A stretch of 64,000 nt of DNA, taken from positions 5,146,001 through 5,210,000 of the forward strand of contig NZ_CP113063.1 of the NCBI RefSeq assembly GCF_026625785.1. Direction: 5' to 3'. The translations under genes and the position numbers were made by a program. The notes beneath the pieces were generated by a model. It saw nothing but the letters and a program-made list of their open reading frames with translations. It searched no databases and was not told the origin of the DNA. Origin of the DNA: Gordonia sp. SL306. GTDB lineage: Bacteria > Actinomycetota > Actinomycetes > Mycobacteriales > Mycobacteriaceae. Each line of letters opens with the position of its first letter. The stretch's first letter is position 1. Shown in pieces: positions 51,374 to 60,993 of this stretch.

Positions 51374-51859
51374 ATGTCCCGCATGCAGCTCGCACTCAAT
51401 GTCGATGATCTTGATTCCGCGGTCGAGTTCTACTCGAAGCTGTTCAACACCGACCCGGCCAAACGCAAGCCCGGGTATGCGAACTTCGCGGTCGTCGACC
51501 CGCCGCTGAAGTTGGTGCTCCTGGAGAACCCCGGAGAGGGTGGCACGATCAACCATCTCGGCGTCGAGGTCGAATCCAGCGACGAGGTGCACGCCGAGAT
51601 CGCCCGGCTATCCGGCGAGGGCTTGTTCACCCAGGAGGAGATCAACTCCACCTGTTGCTTCGCAACCCAGGACAAAGTGTGGGTGACGGGCCCGGCAAAC
51701 GAAAAGTGGGAGATCTACACCGTGCTCGCCGATTCCGAGACCTTCGGGACCAGCCCGAAACTGCTGCAACAGAACGTAACTGATGACGCGGACGGAGTTT
51801 CGGCGTGCTGCGGCGGAAGCGCTGCCAACTCTGCTGATACCCGAACGGCGTGCTGCTGA
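51374..51859 (+). CDS. ArsI/CadI-family VOC metalloenzyme
   Basis: 161 residues of the vicinal-oxygen-chelate fold: RMQLALNVDDLDSAVEFYSK, LFNTDPAKRKPGYANFAVVD, then NHLGVEVESSDEVHAEIARL, and EINSTCCFATQDKVWVTGPA with the paired Cys, a mark of the ArsI C-As lyase/CadI group. A Cys-rich tail (VSACCGGS, TRTACC) closes it. ArsI enzymes cleave the carbon-arsenic bond of methylarsenite; CadI members are cadmium-induced. The arsenic neighbourhood favours the first. Divergent from arsR. Confidence 0.88.
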   Translation: MSRMQLALNVDDLDSAVEFYSKLFNTDPAKRKPGYANFAVVDPPLKLVLLENPGEGGTINHLGVEVESSDEVHAEIARLSGEGLFTQEEINSTCCFATQDKVWVTGPANEKWEIYTVLADSETFGTSPKLLQQNVTDDADGVSACCGGSAANSADTRTACC

Positions 51860-51886
51860 AGGGGCCGCACCGTACGCCCTTGCGAA

Positions 51887-52294
51887 CTATTCCAGGCGGT
51901 CGGCGAGGGCACGGATTCGGTCGGTGATGTCGTCACGTACCAGCCGCATCCGCTCGATGCCGTCGATACCACGATGCGAGGGTTCGTCGGTGTTCCACAC
52001 CTGCAGATCAACCCCGGCTGGTGCGGTGACGTCTGCGGTACCGACGACGACCACCAGATCTGCCGCCAGCATCAGCTCCTCGGTCAGTCCGCGAGGCTGA
52101 TGATGGCCACCGTCGGCACCGACCTCGGCAAGCACTTGGGCGGACAGCTCATTGATCTGAGCACCGGCCCTGGCGCTGGTGCCGGCCGAGGATGCAACGA
52201 TGCGGTCGGTCACCGTGGGCGTGAGGCGTTCGGCCATCACCGATTTGCCCCGGTTGCTCACACACACGAACAACACCTTGGTGGGTTCAGGCAT
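51887..52294 (-). CDS. arsC: Arsenate reductase, mycothiol-type low-Mr phosphatase fold
   Basis: 135 residues: VLFVCVSNRGKSVMAERLT at the start gives the P-loop with its nucleophilic Cys. The loop is CVSNRGKS, with Lys where phosphatases carry Arg, as in the Corynebacterium mycothiol-linked arsenate reductases. The rest follows the LMW-phosphatase pattern (SSAGTSARAGAQINELSAQV, DLVVVVGTADV). Overlaps acr3 by eight bases, so reduction of As(V) and export of As(III) are coupled. Confidence 0.9.
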   Translation of the reverse strand: MPEPTKVLFVCVSNRGKSVMAERLTPTVTDRIVASSAGTSARAGAQINELSAQVLAEVGADGGHHQPRGLTEELMLAADLVVVVGTADVTAPAGVDLQVWNTDEPSHRGIDGIERMRLVRDDITDRIRALADRLE

Positions 52295-53378
52295 CGCGAA
52301 CGCTCTCCCTCATCGAATCCGCGGGTAGGGCGAATCGGCGGCGCAGTGCCAAAGAGACATACACCAGCCCGATCAGTACCGGAACCTCGATCAGTGGACC
52401 GATCACGCCTGCCAGAGCCTGGCCCGAGGCGGCACCGTAGGTAGCGATCGCGACCGCGATGGCGAGTTCGAAGTTGTTGCCCGCGGCGGTGAACGCCAGA
52501 GTGGTTGTGCGCTCGTAGCCGAGTCCGAGGACCGCACCGAGGGCGAATCCGCCGCCCCACATGACGGCGAAGTAGATCAACAACGGCAGCGCGATCCGTA
52601 CGACATCCCACGGCTGCGAGGTGATCTGTTCGCCCTGCAGGGCGAACAAGATGACGATGGTGAACAGCAGGCCATACAGCGCCCACGGCCCCAACCGGGG
52701 CAGGAACGACGCCTCGTACCACTCGCGCCCTTTCGCCCGCTCCCCCAGCCGCCGGGTCAGATAACCCGCAACGAGGGGGATGCCGAGGAAAATCAGCACC
52801 GATTTCGCGATCTGCCACGGCGAGGTATCGATGGTGGTCTGCTCCAGGCCGAGCCAGCCCGGCAGCACCGACAGGTAGAACCAGCCCAGCACGGCGAACA
52901 TGACCACCTGGAACACCGAGTTCAACGCCACCAGCACCGCGGCGGCCTCCCGATCCCCGCATGCGAGGTCGTTCCAGATGATCACCATCGCGATGCACCG
53001 GGCCAAACCGACGATGATCAGCCCGGTCCGGTACTCCGGCAGGTCCGGCAACAGCAACCAGGCCAGGGCGAACATCAACGCGGGCCCGACAACCCAGTTC
53101 AACAGCAGCGACCCCGACAACAATCGGCGATCACCGGTCACTGAGTCCAGCCGGTCGTAGCGCACCTTCGCCAGCACCGGATACATCATGATCAACAAGC
53201 CCAACGCGATCGGCAACGAGATCCCGTTCACCTCGACGGCCGCCAGCCCGTCACCTAGGCCGGGCACACCGCGGCCCAGGAGCAAACCGACCCCCATCGC
53301 CGCACCTATCCACACCGGCAGGAACCGGTCGAGAGCCGAAAGCTTCCCCGCCACAGCGGTATCCGACGAGCTGCTCAT
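52287..53378 (-). CDS. acr3: ACR3-family arsenite efflux permease
   Basis: 363 residues, ten membrane helices. ACR3 landmarks: MMYPVLAKVRYDRL, LFALAWLLLPDLPEYRTGLI, LARCIAMVIIWNDLACGDRE with the conserved Cys, and FTAAGNNFELAIAVAIATYG. Exports arsenite using the proton gradient. Operon arsR-acr3-arsC with overlaps of 4 and 8 bases. Confidence 0.95.
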   Translation of the reverse strand: MSSSSDTAVAGKLSALDRFLPVWIGAAMGVGLLLGRGVPGLGDGLAAVEVNGISLPIALGLLIMMYPVLAKVRYDRLDSVTGDRRLLSGSLLLNWVVGPALMFALAWLLLPDLPEYRTGLIIVGLARCIAMVIIWNDLACGDREAAAVLVALNSVFQVVMFAVLGWFYLSVLPGWLGLEQTTIDTSPWQIAKSVLIFLGIPLVAGYLTRRLGERAKGREWYEASFLPRLGPWALYGLLFTIVILFALQGEQITSQPWDVVRIALPLLIYFAVMWGGGFALGAVLGLGYERTTTLAFTAAGNNFELAIAVAIATYGAASGQALAGVIGPLIEVPVLIGLVYVSLALRRRFALPADSMRESVRDA

Positions 53379-53740
53379 TCGGGCACCTCACACGACCGCG
53401 ATACCCCCACCACCGACGCCAGACCGCCGAGTAGATCGGCCAACTCGGCCAACGCATCGGTGTTCACCCGGTAATACACCCAAGTGGCCCGGCGTTCACT
53501 GGTCACCAGTCCCGCCTGGCGCAACACCTTCAGATGATGCGAGATCGTCGGCTGCGACAGATCGAATGGTCCCGAGATGTCGCACACGCACGCCTCACCA
53601 CCCGGATGCTCCGCCACCTCCGACAACAACCGCAACCGCACCGGATCAGCGAGCGCCTTCAACGCCGGCGCCAGTGCCGACGCCTCTGCGGCACTCAACC
53701 CCAGGCCGGCGCCGGGGGCCAACAGGTTCTGCTTCGACAT
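53375..53740 (-). CDS. arsR: ArsR-type regulator heading the acr3 operon
   Basis: 121 residues. HTH: APALKALADPVRLRLLSEVA, EACVCDISGPFDLSQPTISH and HLKVLRQAGLVTSERRATWV. The As(III) site CVCD in helix alpha3 is the classical one. Overlaps acr3 by four bases. Upstream, ATCAATATTGACAT (53745-53758) is a likely operator. This is the second ArsR of the cluster and probably controls acr3-arsC, while the first controls the ArsI gene. Confidence 0.94.
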   Translation of the reverse strand: MSKQNLLAPGAGLGLSAAEASALAPALKALADPVRLRLLSEVAEHPGGEACVCDISGPFDLSQPTISHHLKVLRQAGLVTSERRATWVYYRVNTDALAELADLLGGLASVVGVSRSCEVPE

Positions 53741-53742
53741 TC

Positions 53743-53758
53743 ATCAATATTGACATCT
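53743..53758. promoter_or_regulatory. Candidate ArsR operator before the acr3 operon
   Basis: TCATCAATATTGACAT: an AT-rich dyad (ATCAATATTGA-) three bases ahead of the arsR start, similar in form to the other ArsR site in the cluster. Rest of 53759-53889 is unremarkable. Confidence 0.5.
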
Positions 53759-53889
53759 ATCGAATCAACCGTGCAAATGACAGTCGGCTATACCGACCAA
53801 CGCGCACACTACCAACGAACCGTGTCATGGCGACACCGCCAGCCAAGGCGCACCCACCACGTCCCGCTCTCCCCCGCGGCCGGAAACCG

Positions 53890-54801
53890 TCATGCTGCGG
53901 TGTCGGTGAAGTAATCGCCGGTCTCGAGGTCCTCGAGAAGTGTCGCGTGGGCAGGGGCCCAATCGAGCAATTTGCGGGTTCGAGCGCTCGTGACCGGTGC
54001 GTCGACACCATACGCAACGCCGAGGAACGGGTTGTCGAAGTGTCGTGGAGCGTCCTCGGGTGCCAGCGAGCACGTCGGTACGCCGAGCATCGCGCCGACT
54101 TTCTCAGCGATGTGCTCGAATACGACGCCATCTTCACCGGCACCGTGCAAAACGCTTCCGGCTGGGGCATTTTCGACGGCGAGACGGAACAACCGCGCGG
54201 CGTCCCGCCGGTGAATCGCCGGCCACCGGTTCCGGCCTTCGCCGATGTAGGCGGACACGCCGGTCCTGCGAGCAGTCGCGACAAGCGTCGGGATGAAGCC
54301 GCGATCCTTCGGACCGTGAACTGTCGGCGCCAGTCGGACAACACTCGACCGCACGCCGCGCCCGGCAAATGCCAGACAAGCCTCTTCACCAGGGATTCGG
54401 TGCGCGCCCAGTGCCGAACTGTCCGTCGAATCCAGCTCACTGCTGACGCGGCCGGCCGGCATGACGAGGGTGCCCGAGGTACTCACAAATGGCTTGTTTG
54501 TTCCGACCAGCGCGTCGCCGAGCGCGACTGTGGCGGCGACATTGCGGAGTGTGAGGTCATCGAGATCCGAGAAGTCACCCGCGATACCCATATGCACCAC
54601 ACCGTCTGCGTGAACCGCTCCGGCGTGAAGTACGTCAGCATCATCCAAAGACCCACTGAGTGGCTTCGCCCCAAGCGCTTCGAGGCGTGCGGCGCTGGCG
54701 GTGGAACGGGCCAGTCCAGTGACAGCGTGCCCCGCTGCAATCAACTCGGCGACGATGGCAGGACCCGTTTGGCCGGTTCCGCCGGTTACGAAGATGTGCA
54801 T
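53890..54801 (-). CDS. NAD(P)-binding SDR, atypical extended type
   Basis: 303 residues from ATG 54801. HIFVTGGTGQTGPAIVAELI is the nucleotide loop, GLARSTASAARLEALGAKPL follows, then VVHMGIAGDFSDLD and STSGTLVMPAGRVSSE; the Tyr/Lys pair is not in the standard YxxxK form, as in several SDR a5-type NmrA-like relatives. Divergent from a TetR gene 97 bp away with palindromic sites between. Catalytic activity on a small carbonyl compound is inferred. Confidence 0.85.
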   Translation of the reverse strand: MHIFVTGGTGQTGPAIVAELIAAGHAVTGLARSTASAARLEALGAKPLSGSLDDADVLHAGAVHADGVVHMGIAGDFSDLDDLTLRNVAATVALGDALVGTNKPFVSTSGTLVMPAGRVSSELDSTDSSALGAHRIPGEEACLAFAGRGVRSSVVRLAPTVHGPKDRGFIPTLVATARRTGVSAYIGEGRNRWPAIHRRDAARLFRLAVENAPAGSVLHGAGEDGVVFEHIAEKVGAMLGVPTCSLAPEDAPRHFDNPFLGVAYGVDAPVTSARTRKLLDWAPAHATLLEDLETGDYFTDTAA

Positions 54802-54834
54802 GAGAACTCCCAGTGGCGGTACTTCAACAGTCGT

Positions 54835-54875
54835 AGTGTCTGTCACTGACACTACCACTGTCCAGTCAGTGACTG
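54835..54875. promoter_or_regulatory. Two TetR-type operator dyads
   Basis: AGTGTCTGTCACTGACACT (54835-54853; AGTGTC/GACACT arms) and CAGTCAGTGACTG (54863-54875; CAGTCA/TGACTG arms) lie in the gap between the SDR and the TetR gene. The CAGT/ACTG units recur four times. Good candidates for sites of the adjacent regulator. Confidence 0.8.
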
Positions 54876-54897
54876 ACACAACCCGTACCATCAGTAC

Positions 54898-55506
54898 ATG
54901 CCTCGAAGCGGAGAAGCAGCCCGGCAACGACTTCAAGCGGCGGCGCTCGATCTCTACGGTGAGCGCGGATTCGACTCGGTGACCGCGGCAGAGATCGCCG
55001 CCAGAGCCGGAGTCACCGAGCGCACGTATTTCCGGCATTTCGCCGACAAACGCGAGGTGCTCTTCGATGGTGAAGCACCGCTCCGAGAGGCCTTGTCTAC
55101 TGCAGTAGAACGCGCTCCACGTGATCTGCCACCAGTGCCGACACTCTTGAGCGCCCTGCTTGCGGCCGCGGTTCCAAGACTTGAGGCGAACCGTGCCCTG
55201 ACCGTGGCCAGGCATCAGGTCATCTCGGCATCCCCCGCGCTACGGGAGCGTGATCTGGCGAAGGCGGAATCCCTGACCTCCGCGCTCGCGGCGGCTCTCG
55301 AGCACCGGGGTGTCGGTGAACGCGCGGCACGCCTGGCGGCCGAGGTTGGCATGGTCACTTGGGCCCAAGCAGTGAACATCTGGCTGATCGAGCCGGTGAT
55401 ATCTCTGGCGACACACCTCGCGAATGAGTTCGATGCCCTCGCCGAACTGACCAGGCACATCAGCACCGAACGCGACCGTACTGAAGACCTCAGTACGCGT
55501 TCTTGA
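54898..55506 (+). CDS. TetR-family regulator of the SDR gene
   Basis: 202 residues. HTH: RQRLQAAALDLYGERGFDSV, TAAEIAARAGVTERTYFRHF and ADKREVLFDG, textbook TetR. The C-terminal domain includes LAAEVGMVTWAQAVNIWLIE. Divergent from the SDR, with operators at 54835-54875. Its end overlaps the convergent neighbour by 17 bases. Confidence 0.93.
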   Translation: MPRSGEAARQRLQAAALDLYGERGFDSVTAAEIAARAGVTERTYFRHFADKREVLFDGEAPLREALSTAVERAPRDLPPVPTLLSALLAAAVPRLEANRALTVARHQVISASPALRERDLAKAESLTSALAAALEHRGVGERAARLAAEVGMVTWAQAVNIWLIEPVISLATHLANEFDALAELTRHISTERDRTEDLSTRS

Positions 55507-55954
55507 TGACGAAGTAGGACCCGCGGATGGTGCCCGCGAGCTTCGACTTCTGCCGCGCGAACTTGAAAGTCGAGGCGAGCTCCTCGGGAATCTCCATGCC
55601 GTCGGAGAGTTTGAAGCCGACCGCCCGCTTCCCGCCGTCGTCGAGCGCATACATCACGTTGATCGACAGGCCGCTCTCGTAGAAGACGTAGGCCATCCGG
55701 ATACCGTCGACCTCGAACTCAGTCGCCTCCAGAGGGCGAGAGCCGATGACGAGGCCTCGCTCCTCCTTGAGGATCCGATGTATCCAGTCGACGGTGGAAG
55801 TCGCTTCGTCCGCCGGCTCGACGGTGAAGACGTGGTCGTACTTGTTCTTGAAGTATCGCGCCTCGTTGGCCCGCAGCCCCGCCAGCGCCTCGGGCACCGG
55901 CGATGACTCGAGTCCGACGACTGAGACATTCTTGAAATCCACGGCGTATGCCAT
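55490..55954 (-). CDS. Uncharacterised conserved protein
   Basis: 154 residues from ATG 55954 (AAAGGCAGTC upstream). Mixed alpha/beta soluble protein: ARYFKNKYDHVFTVEPADEA, STVDWIHRILKEERGLVIGS, RMAYVFYESGLSINVMYALD and ELASTFKFARQKSKLAGTIR. No signal or membrane part, no catalytic motif that I recognise. The strongly conserved look (few low-complexity segments) says it is a real gene; similar sequences in Rhodococcus are, from memory, labelled hypothetical. Confidence 0.75.
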   Translation of the reverse strand: MAYAVDFKNVSVVGLESSPVPEALAGLRANEARYFKNKYDHVFTVEPADEATSTVDWIHRILKEERGLVIGSRPLEATEFEVDGIRMAYVFYESGLSINVMYALDDGGKRAVGFKLSDGMEIPEELASTFKFARQKSKLAGTIRGSYFVIKNAY

Positions 55955-56160
55955 ATTGACTGCCTTTCTGTCCGGTGAGGTCCTGCTCAGCTGCAGTGAG
56001 TTGGGGTCGTGACTCCGCTTCATCTCAAAGACTGCCAGTTCCGACCCGAGGCCGCCCCGAGTCCGGGTGATCGAGATGTGGGGAGTGGCAACGCCTGCGC
56101 CCTGCCTTGGTCTTCAGTCTTCGGTCTTCGCCCCATCCGACAGCCGGCACCCACTCGCGT

Positions 56161-57333
56161 TCACGGACCAGCGACCAGTACCGCCGCGAGGCCTTCTCGC
56201 AGATCCTTGACGAAATACTCGGGAACCTCCAGCGACGGGAAATGTCCTCCGTGCTCAGGCGAGTTCCATCGGACGATGTCTCGGTACCTCTCTTCGGCCC
56301 ACGGACGCGGGCACTTCTCGATATCGCGGGGGTACATCGTGATTGCCGATGGGACGTCGACCCGAAGTTCGGGGTCGACCGAGTTGTGGCTTTCGTAGTA
56401 GATGCGCGCCGCCGATGCGCCGGTCCGCGTCAGCCAATACAGAGTGACGTCGTCGAGGACGCGGTCTCTGGAAATCGTCTCGAACGGACTGTCTTTCGTA
56501 TCGGACCACTCAGCGAACTTGTCGAGGAGCCAGGCCAGCAGCCCGACCGGCGAATCGACGAGCGAGTACCCGATTGTCTGCGGTCGGGTCGCCTGCTGCT
56601 TCGCATACGCCGCGCGGTGGCGCCAGAAATCTCGGGTGTCCTCGGTCCACTTGCGCTCGGCCGCCGTCAGCCCTTCCGTCGACAACCCGGGCGGTGCCTC
56701 GGCGAACAGCGTGTGGATGCCGAGAACGTGTGTTGGGAACCTGCCGCCGAGGACCGTGGTGATATTGCCTCCCCAATCACCGCCGTGGGCCACGAACTTG
56801 CGGTAGCCGAGCCTGCCCATCAGTTCTACCCAAGCGGCCGCGATCTTTTCGGTCCCCCACCCGGTGGTGGTCGGTTTGTCGCTGTAGCCAAAGCCCGGTA
56901 ACGACGGGACCACGACATGGAACGCCGGCGCATCCACGTCTTCCGGATCCGCCAGTTCCTCAACGATATCGACGAACTCGGCAATACTGCCTGGCCAACC
57001 GTGCGTCAAGATCAGTGGAGTGGCGTCTGCGCGCGCAGATCGCTTGTGCAGGAAGTGGATTCCCAGACCATCGATCGTGGTGCGAAACTGCCCGATCCGG
57101 TTGAGCCGGTCTTCGAAGGACCGCCAGTCGTACCCGGTGCGCCAGTAGTTCACGATCTCGACGAGATCGACGAGCGGAACGCCTTGTTCCCATCGACGTG
57201 GATCGGGTGCGGCGCGATAGACCGTCTCGGCTTCCGGTAGCCGGGCCGCGACAAGTCGCGCGTGCAGATCGTCGAGGTCAGCGTCGGTTGCGTGGGCATC
57301 GAATGCCTCCACGTCGCTGGTCGGACGGGCCAT
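56161..57333 (-). CDS. Epoxide hydrolase family protein
   Basis: 390 residues: an N-terminal EHN domain (ATDADLDDLHARLVAARLPE, YWRTGYDWRSFEDRLNRIGQ) and an alpha/beta-hydrolase domain with HGWPGS (oxyanion), PSLPGFGYSDKPT, nucleophile D186 in AHGGDWGGN, and the His in EHGGHFPSLEVPEYFV near residue 365. Length and order match microsomal-type epoxide hydrolases. Opens epoxides to diols. The divergent gene is a CGNR zinc-finger regulator with paired repeats between, a likely regulator. Confidence 0.95.
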   Translation of the reverse strand: MARPTSDVEAFDAHATDADLDDLHARLVAARLPEAETVYRAAPDPRRWEQGVPLVDLVEIVNYWRTGYDWRSFEDRLNRIGQFRTTIDGLGIHFLHKRSARADATPLILTHGWPGSIAEFVDIVEELADPEDVDAPAFHVVVPSLPGFGYSDKPTTTGWGTEKIAAAWVELMGRLGYRKFVAHGGDWGGNITTVLGGRFPTHVLGIHTLFAEAPPGLSTEGLTAAERKWTEDTRDFWRHRAAYAKQQATRPQTIGYSLVDSPVGLLAWLLDKFAEWSDTKDSPFETISRDRVLDDVTLYWLTRTGASAARIYYESHNSVDPELRVDVPSAITMYPRDIEKCPRPWAEERYRDIVRWNSPEHGGHFPSLEVPEYFVKDLREGLAAVLVAGP

Positions 57334-57375
57334 GAGATCGGTACCTCCGGATCATCGCGGAACCGGCACATGCAT

Positions 57376-57441
57376 GGAACCGGCTAAGACAGTTCCACTG
57401 TAGTCCCGCCGTGCCCGATCGCAACCAGCTAAGGTGGTTCC
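57376..57441. promoter_or_regulatory. Paired dyads between epoxide hydrolase and CGNR gene
   Basis: 57376-57396 (GGAAC ... GTTCC ends, with GGCTAAG in the centre) and 57421-57441 (CAACC ... GGTTC ends, with AGCTAAGG) are two copies of one imperfect palindrome 24 bp apart. The second runs up to the CGNR start codon. Likely operators for autoregulation. Confidence 0.7.
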
Positions 57442-58017
57442 ATGCGAGCCGAGTTTCCAGACTTTCGCCTCGGTACCGAGCTGGCCACCAGCTTCACGGC
57501 AACGCTGACCGAGCGACAGGGCGACGCCGTAGAGCGCATTCCCACGCCGCAACGACTCGTCGACTGGCTGGCGGTGCACGGCCTCGCCGTGGAGTCCTGC
57601 ACCACGGCCCAGCTCGATCACGCCCGGGAACTGAGGGAATCCATTCACGCCGCGGCGACGGCGACCGCGATCCAAGCCTCTCCCCCAGCGTCTGCCGTCC
57701 GAATCATCAACGCCTGCAGCGAACAAGGCCGGGCCGCGGCCATCCTGACACCCGACGGCAACCGTCAATGGCGGCTGAGCTCCGCTTCCTGTGTCGAAGA
57801 TGCCCTCAGCGTGATCGCAGCCGACGCAATCAGCATCATCGCAGGCGAACGGACCGGCAGGTTGGCGTTGTGCGCATCACCAACCTGCCGAGCGGCCTTC
57901 TTCGACACCAGCCAGAGTCGCACCCGCAGATGGTGTGACATGAACACATGCGGGAATCGTCAGAAGAAGGCGCGCTTCAATGCCGGCCGGCGCAAGAATG
58001 CCGGATCAGCGGAATGA
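57442..58017 (+). CDS. CGNR zinc-finger (ABATE-type) regulator
   Basis: 191 residues. N-terminal ABATE-like domain (FRLGTELATSFTATLTERQG, PTPQRLVDWLAVHGL) and a C-terminal zinc finger: LCASPTCRAAFFDTSQSRTR followed by WCDMNTCGNRQKKARF, with the four Cys and the CGNR motif that names the family. Ligand-responsive repressor or activator; here the divergent epoxide hydrolase gene is the obvious target. Confidence 0.94.
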   Translation: MRAEFPDFRLGTELATSFTATLTERQGDAVERIPTPQRLVDWLAVHGLAVESCTTAQLDHARELRESIHAAATATAIQASPPASAVRIINACSEQGRAAAILTPDGNRQWRLSSASCVEDALSVIAADAISIIAGERTGRLALCASPTCRAAFFDTSQSRTRRWCDMNTCGNRQKKARFNAGRRKNAGSAE

Positions 58018-58144
58018 TCTGCTGCCGCCGCACATCGCTCGAGAAGAGCTGTACACATGGCCGCACGGGCATCCGGTCACCGTGATAACGTCCGCCCACC
58101 ACTGTGACAGTCCGACAACACACCTTCGAGGAAAGAAGCCGAAT

Positions 58145-58501
58145 GTGGCCGCGGTGAATCGAGTAGTACCCAACCTCGACGTGTCGGACCTCCCCGAGGC
58201 AGTAGCCGAGCACCAAGCCGCGTTAGGACTCACGGTCTTGATGGACCACGGCTGGATTGTGACACTCGGCGATGAGGAAGGACACCAGCTCAGCCTCATG
58301 ACCCGCGACGCGACCGGCCCGGCAAACCCAGCAGTCTCGATTTTTGTCGATGACGTCGATGAAGCGCTCCGAAAGGTACAGGAACAAGGCCTCGAGGTGG
58401 TGCACCCCCGAACGGACGAGCCTTGGGGTGTCACGAGGTTCTTCTATCGTGACAGCAGCGGAAATGTGGTCAACGTCGGAATGCACACCATCGTCGGGTA
58501 G
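58145..58501 (+). CDS. VOC (glyoxalase/bleomycin-resistance) family protein
   Basis: 118 residues from GTG 58145. VNRVVPNLDVSDLPEAVAEH, QAALGLTVLMDHGWIVTLGD, QLSLMTRDATG, VSIFVDDVDEALRKVQEQGL and FFYRDSSGNVVNVGMHT form one VOC module, with both halves and the usual D-x2-GN end. Substrate unknown. An upstream extension to 57980 stays open but overlaps the CGNR gene and lacks VOC character, so the short form is used. Confidence 0.88.
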   Translation: MAAVNRVVPNLDVSDLPEAVAEHQAALGLTVLMDHGWIVTLGDEEGHQLSLMTRDATGPANPAVSIFVDDVDEALRKVQEQGLEVVHPRTDEPWGVTRFFYRDSSGNVVNVGMHTIVG

Positions 58502-58542
58502 CGGTGCACAGAAGCGCACGAGAATAAGGTGACTCCGCGAGA

Positions 58543-59007
58543 ATGCTGATCGAACGGGCGAACTACGACGACCCCGCCCTCCAGGCGTTCTTGCGGGCAC
58601 ATATTGACGACATCGCGCCCACTGCGCCGAGCGACAGTCAACATGCGCTGACCATCCACGAGATGAGGGAATCACCAGGATTCAGGTTATGGGTCGCGTA
58701 CCTCGACGACGAGCTCGTGGGCACGGTCGGGCTCGGGCCGGTAACTGAAGGTCACGAGGAATTGAAGAGCATGAGGACGGCGCCCCATCGACGCGGCAGC
58801 GGGATAGGACGGGCTCTCCTCGACCATGCGTTGGCCGACGCCAGAGGCCGCGGAGTGCACCGCGTGTCCCTGGAGACCGGCAGCATGGCTCATTTCGCGC
58901 CCGCTCGAACGCTGTACGTCCGAGCAGGATTCGTCGCGTGCGGCGCCTTCGGTGCATATCCCGCCGACGATCCGAACAGCACATTCATGACGATGGTCGT
59001 GGACTGA
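58543..59007 (+). CDS. GNAT acetyltransferase
   Basis: 154 residues: FRLWVAYLDDELVGTVGLGP, ELKSMRTAPHRRGSGIGRAL with the acetyl-CoA loop (R-R-G-S-G-I-G), LLDHALADARGRGVHRVSLE and a final YVRAGFVACGAFGAYPADDP. This is the GNAT fold of the PaiA/phosphinothricin-like group. Convergent with the flavin monooxygenase gene, 16 bp apart. Confidence 0.9.
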   Translation: MLIERANYDDPALQAFLRAHIDDIAPTAPSDSQHALTIHEMRESPGFRLWVAYLDDELVGTVGLGPVTEGHEELKSMRTAPHRRGSGIGRALLDHALADARGRGVHRVSLETGSMAHFAPARTLYVRAGFVACGAFGAYPADDPNSTFMTMVVD

Positions 59008-59023
59008 CACCCGCTCGGTCGAG

Positions 59024-60514
<1,491 letters not shown>

Positions 60515-60657
60515 TCACCGGGGTCTTGCCGCAAGCCCCGGACCACGCGATATGGTGAGAGTGGCGCAATCAACCAGCCTGCGCAGCGCAATGCGTCGAG
60601 GCGCGCGGCGGATTGTTCAGGATTCCCTGAATACAGATATCCCTGTACTATCGTCCC

Positions 60658-60993
60658 ATGGAATCGCAGACCCTCGTCCATGGTGAGGCGCTGACCCGCT
60701 TCGGCTACGCATTGTCGGACGCGACCCGCACCCAGGTCCTGTTGCGACTGCGGACCGGACCCTCCTACCCCGCCGATCTGGCCGATTCCATCGGGGTGTC
60801 ACGGCAGACTCTGTCGAATCACCTTGCGTGCCTTCGCGGATGCGGATTGGTGGTCGCAGTTCCCGAAGGTCGGCGATCTCGGTATGAATTGGCCGATCCG
60901 CGGATCCGTAACGCTCTCGACGACCTGATCGGACTTGTTCTGGCAGTCGATCCCGCATGCTGCCCCGATGCCCAGACCGAAAGTTGCTGCTGA
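60658..60993 (+). CDS. ArsR/SmtB metalloregulator, CmtR-like
   Basis: 111 residues. ALTRFGYALSDATRTQVLLR then LADSIGVSRQTLSNHLACLR, GCGLVVAVPEGRRSRYELAD is the winged HTH. Cys in LRGCGL and a Cys-rich C-terminus (PACCPDAQTESCC) are laid out as in CmtR-type Cd/Pb sensors. It overlaps the start of the cation transporter gene (TGATG), so the pair is one operon: a metal-responsive repressor with its efflux pump. Confidence 0.92.
   Translation: MESQTLVHGEALTRFGYALSDATRTQVLLRLRTGPSYPADLADSIGVSRQTLSNHLACLRGCGLVVAVPEGRRSRYELADPRIRNALDDLIGLVLAVDPACCPDAQTESCC

Noticed and set aside
53188-54849. 553-codon plus-strand frame
   Set aside because: Antisense to acr3, arsR and the SDR gene, all of which have clear families.
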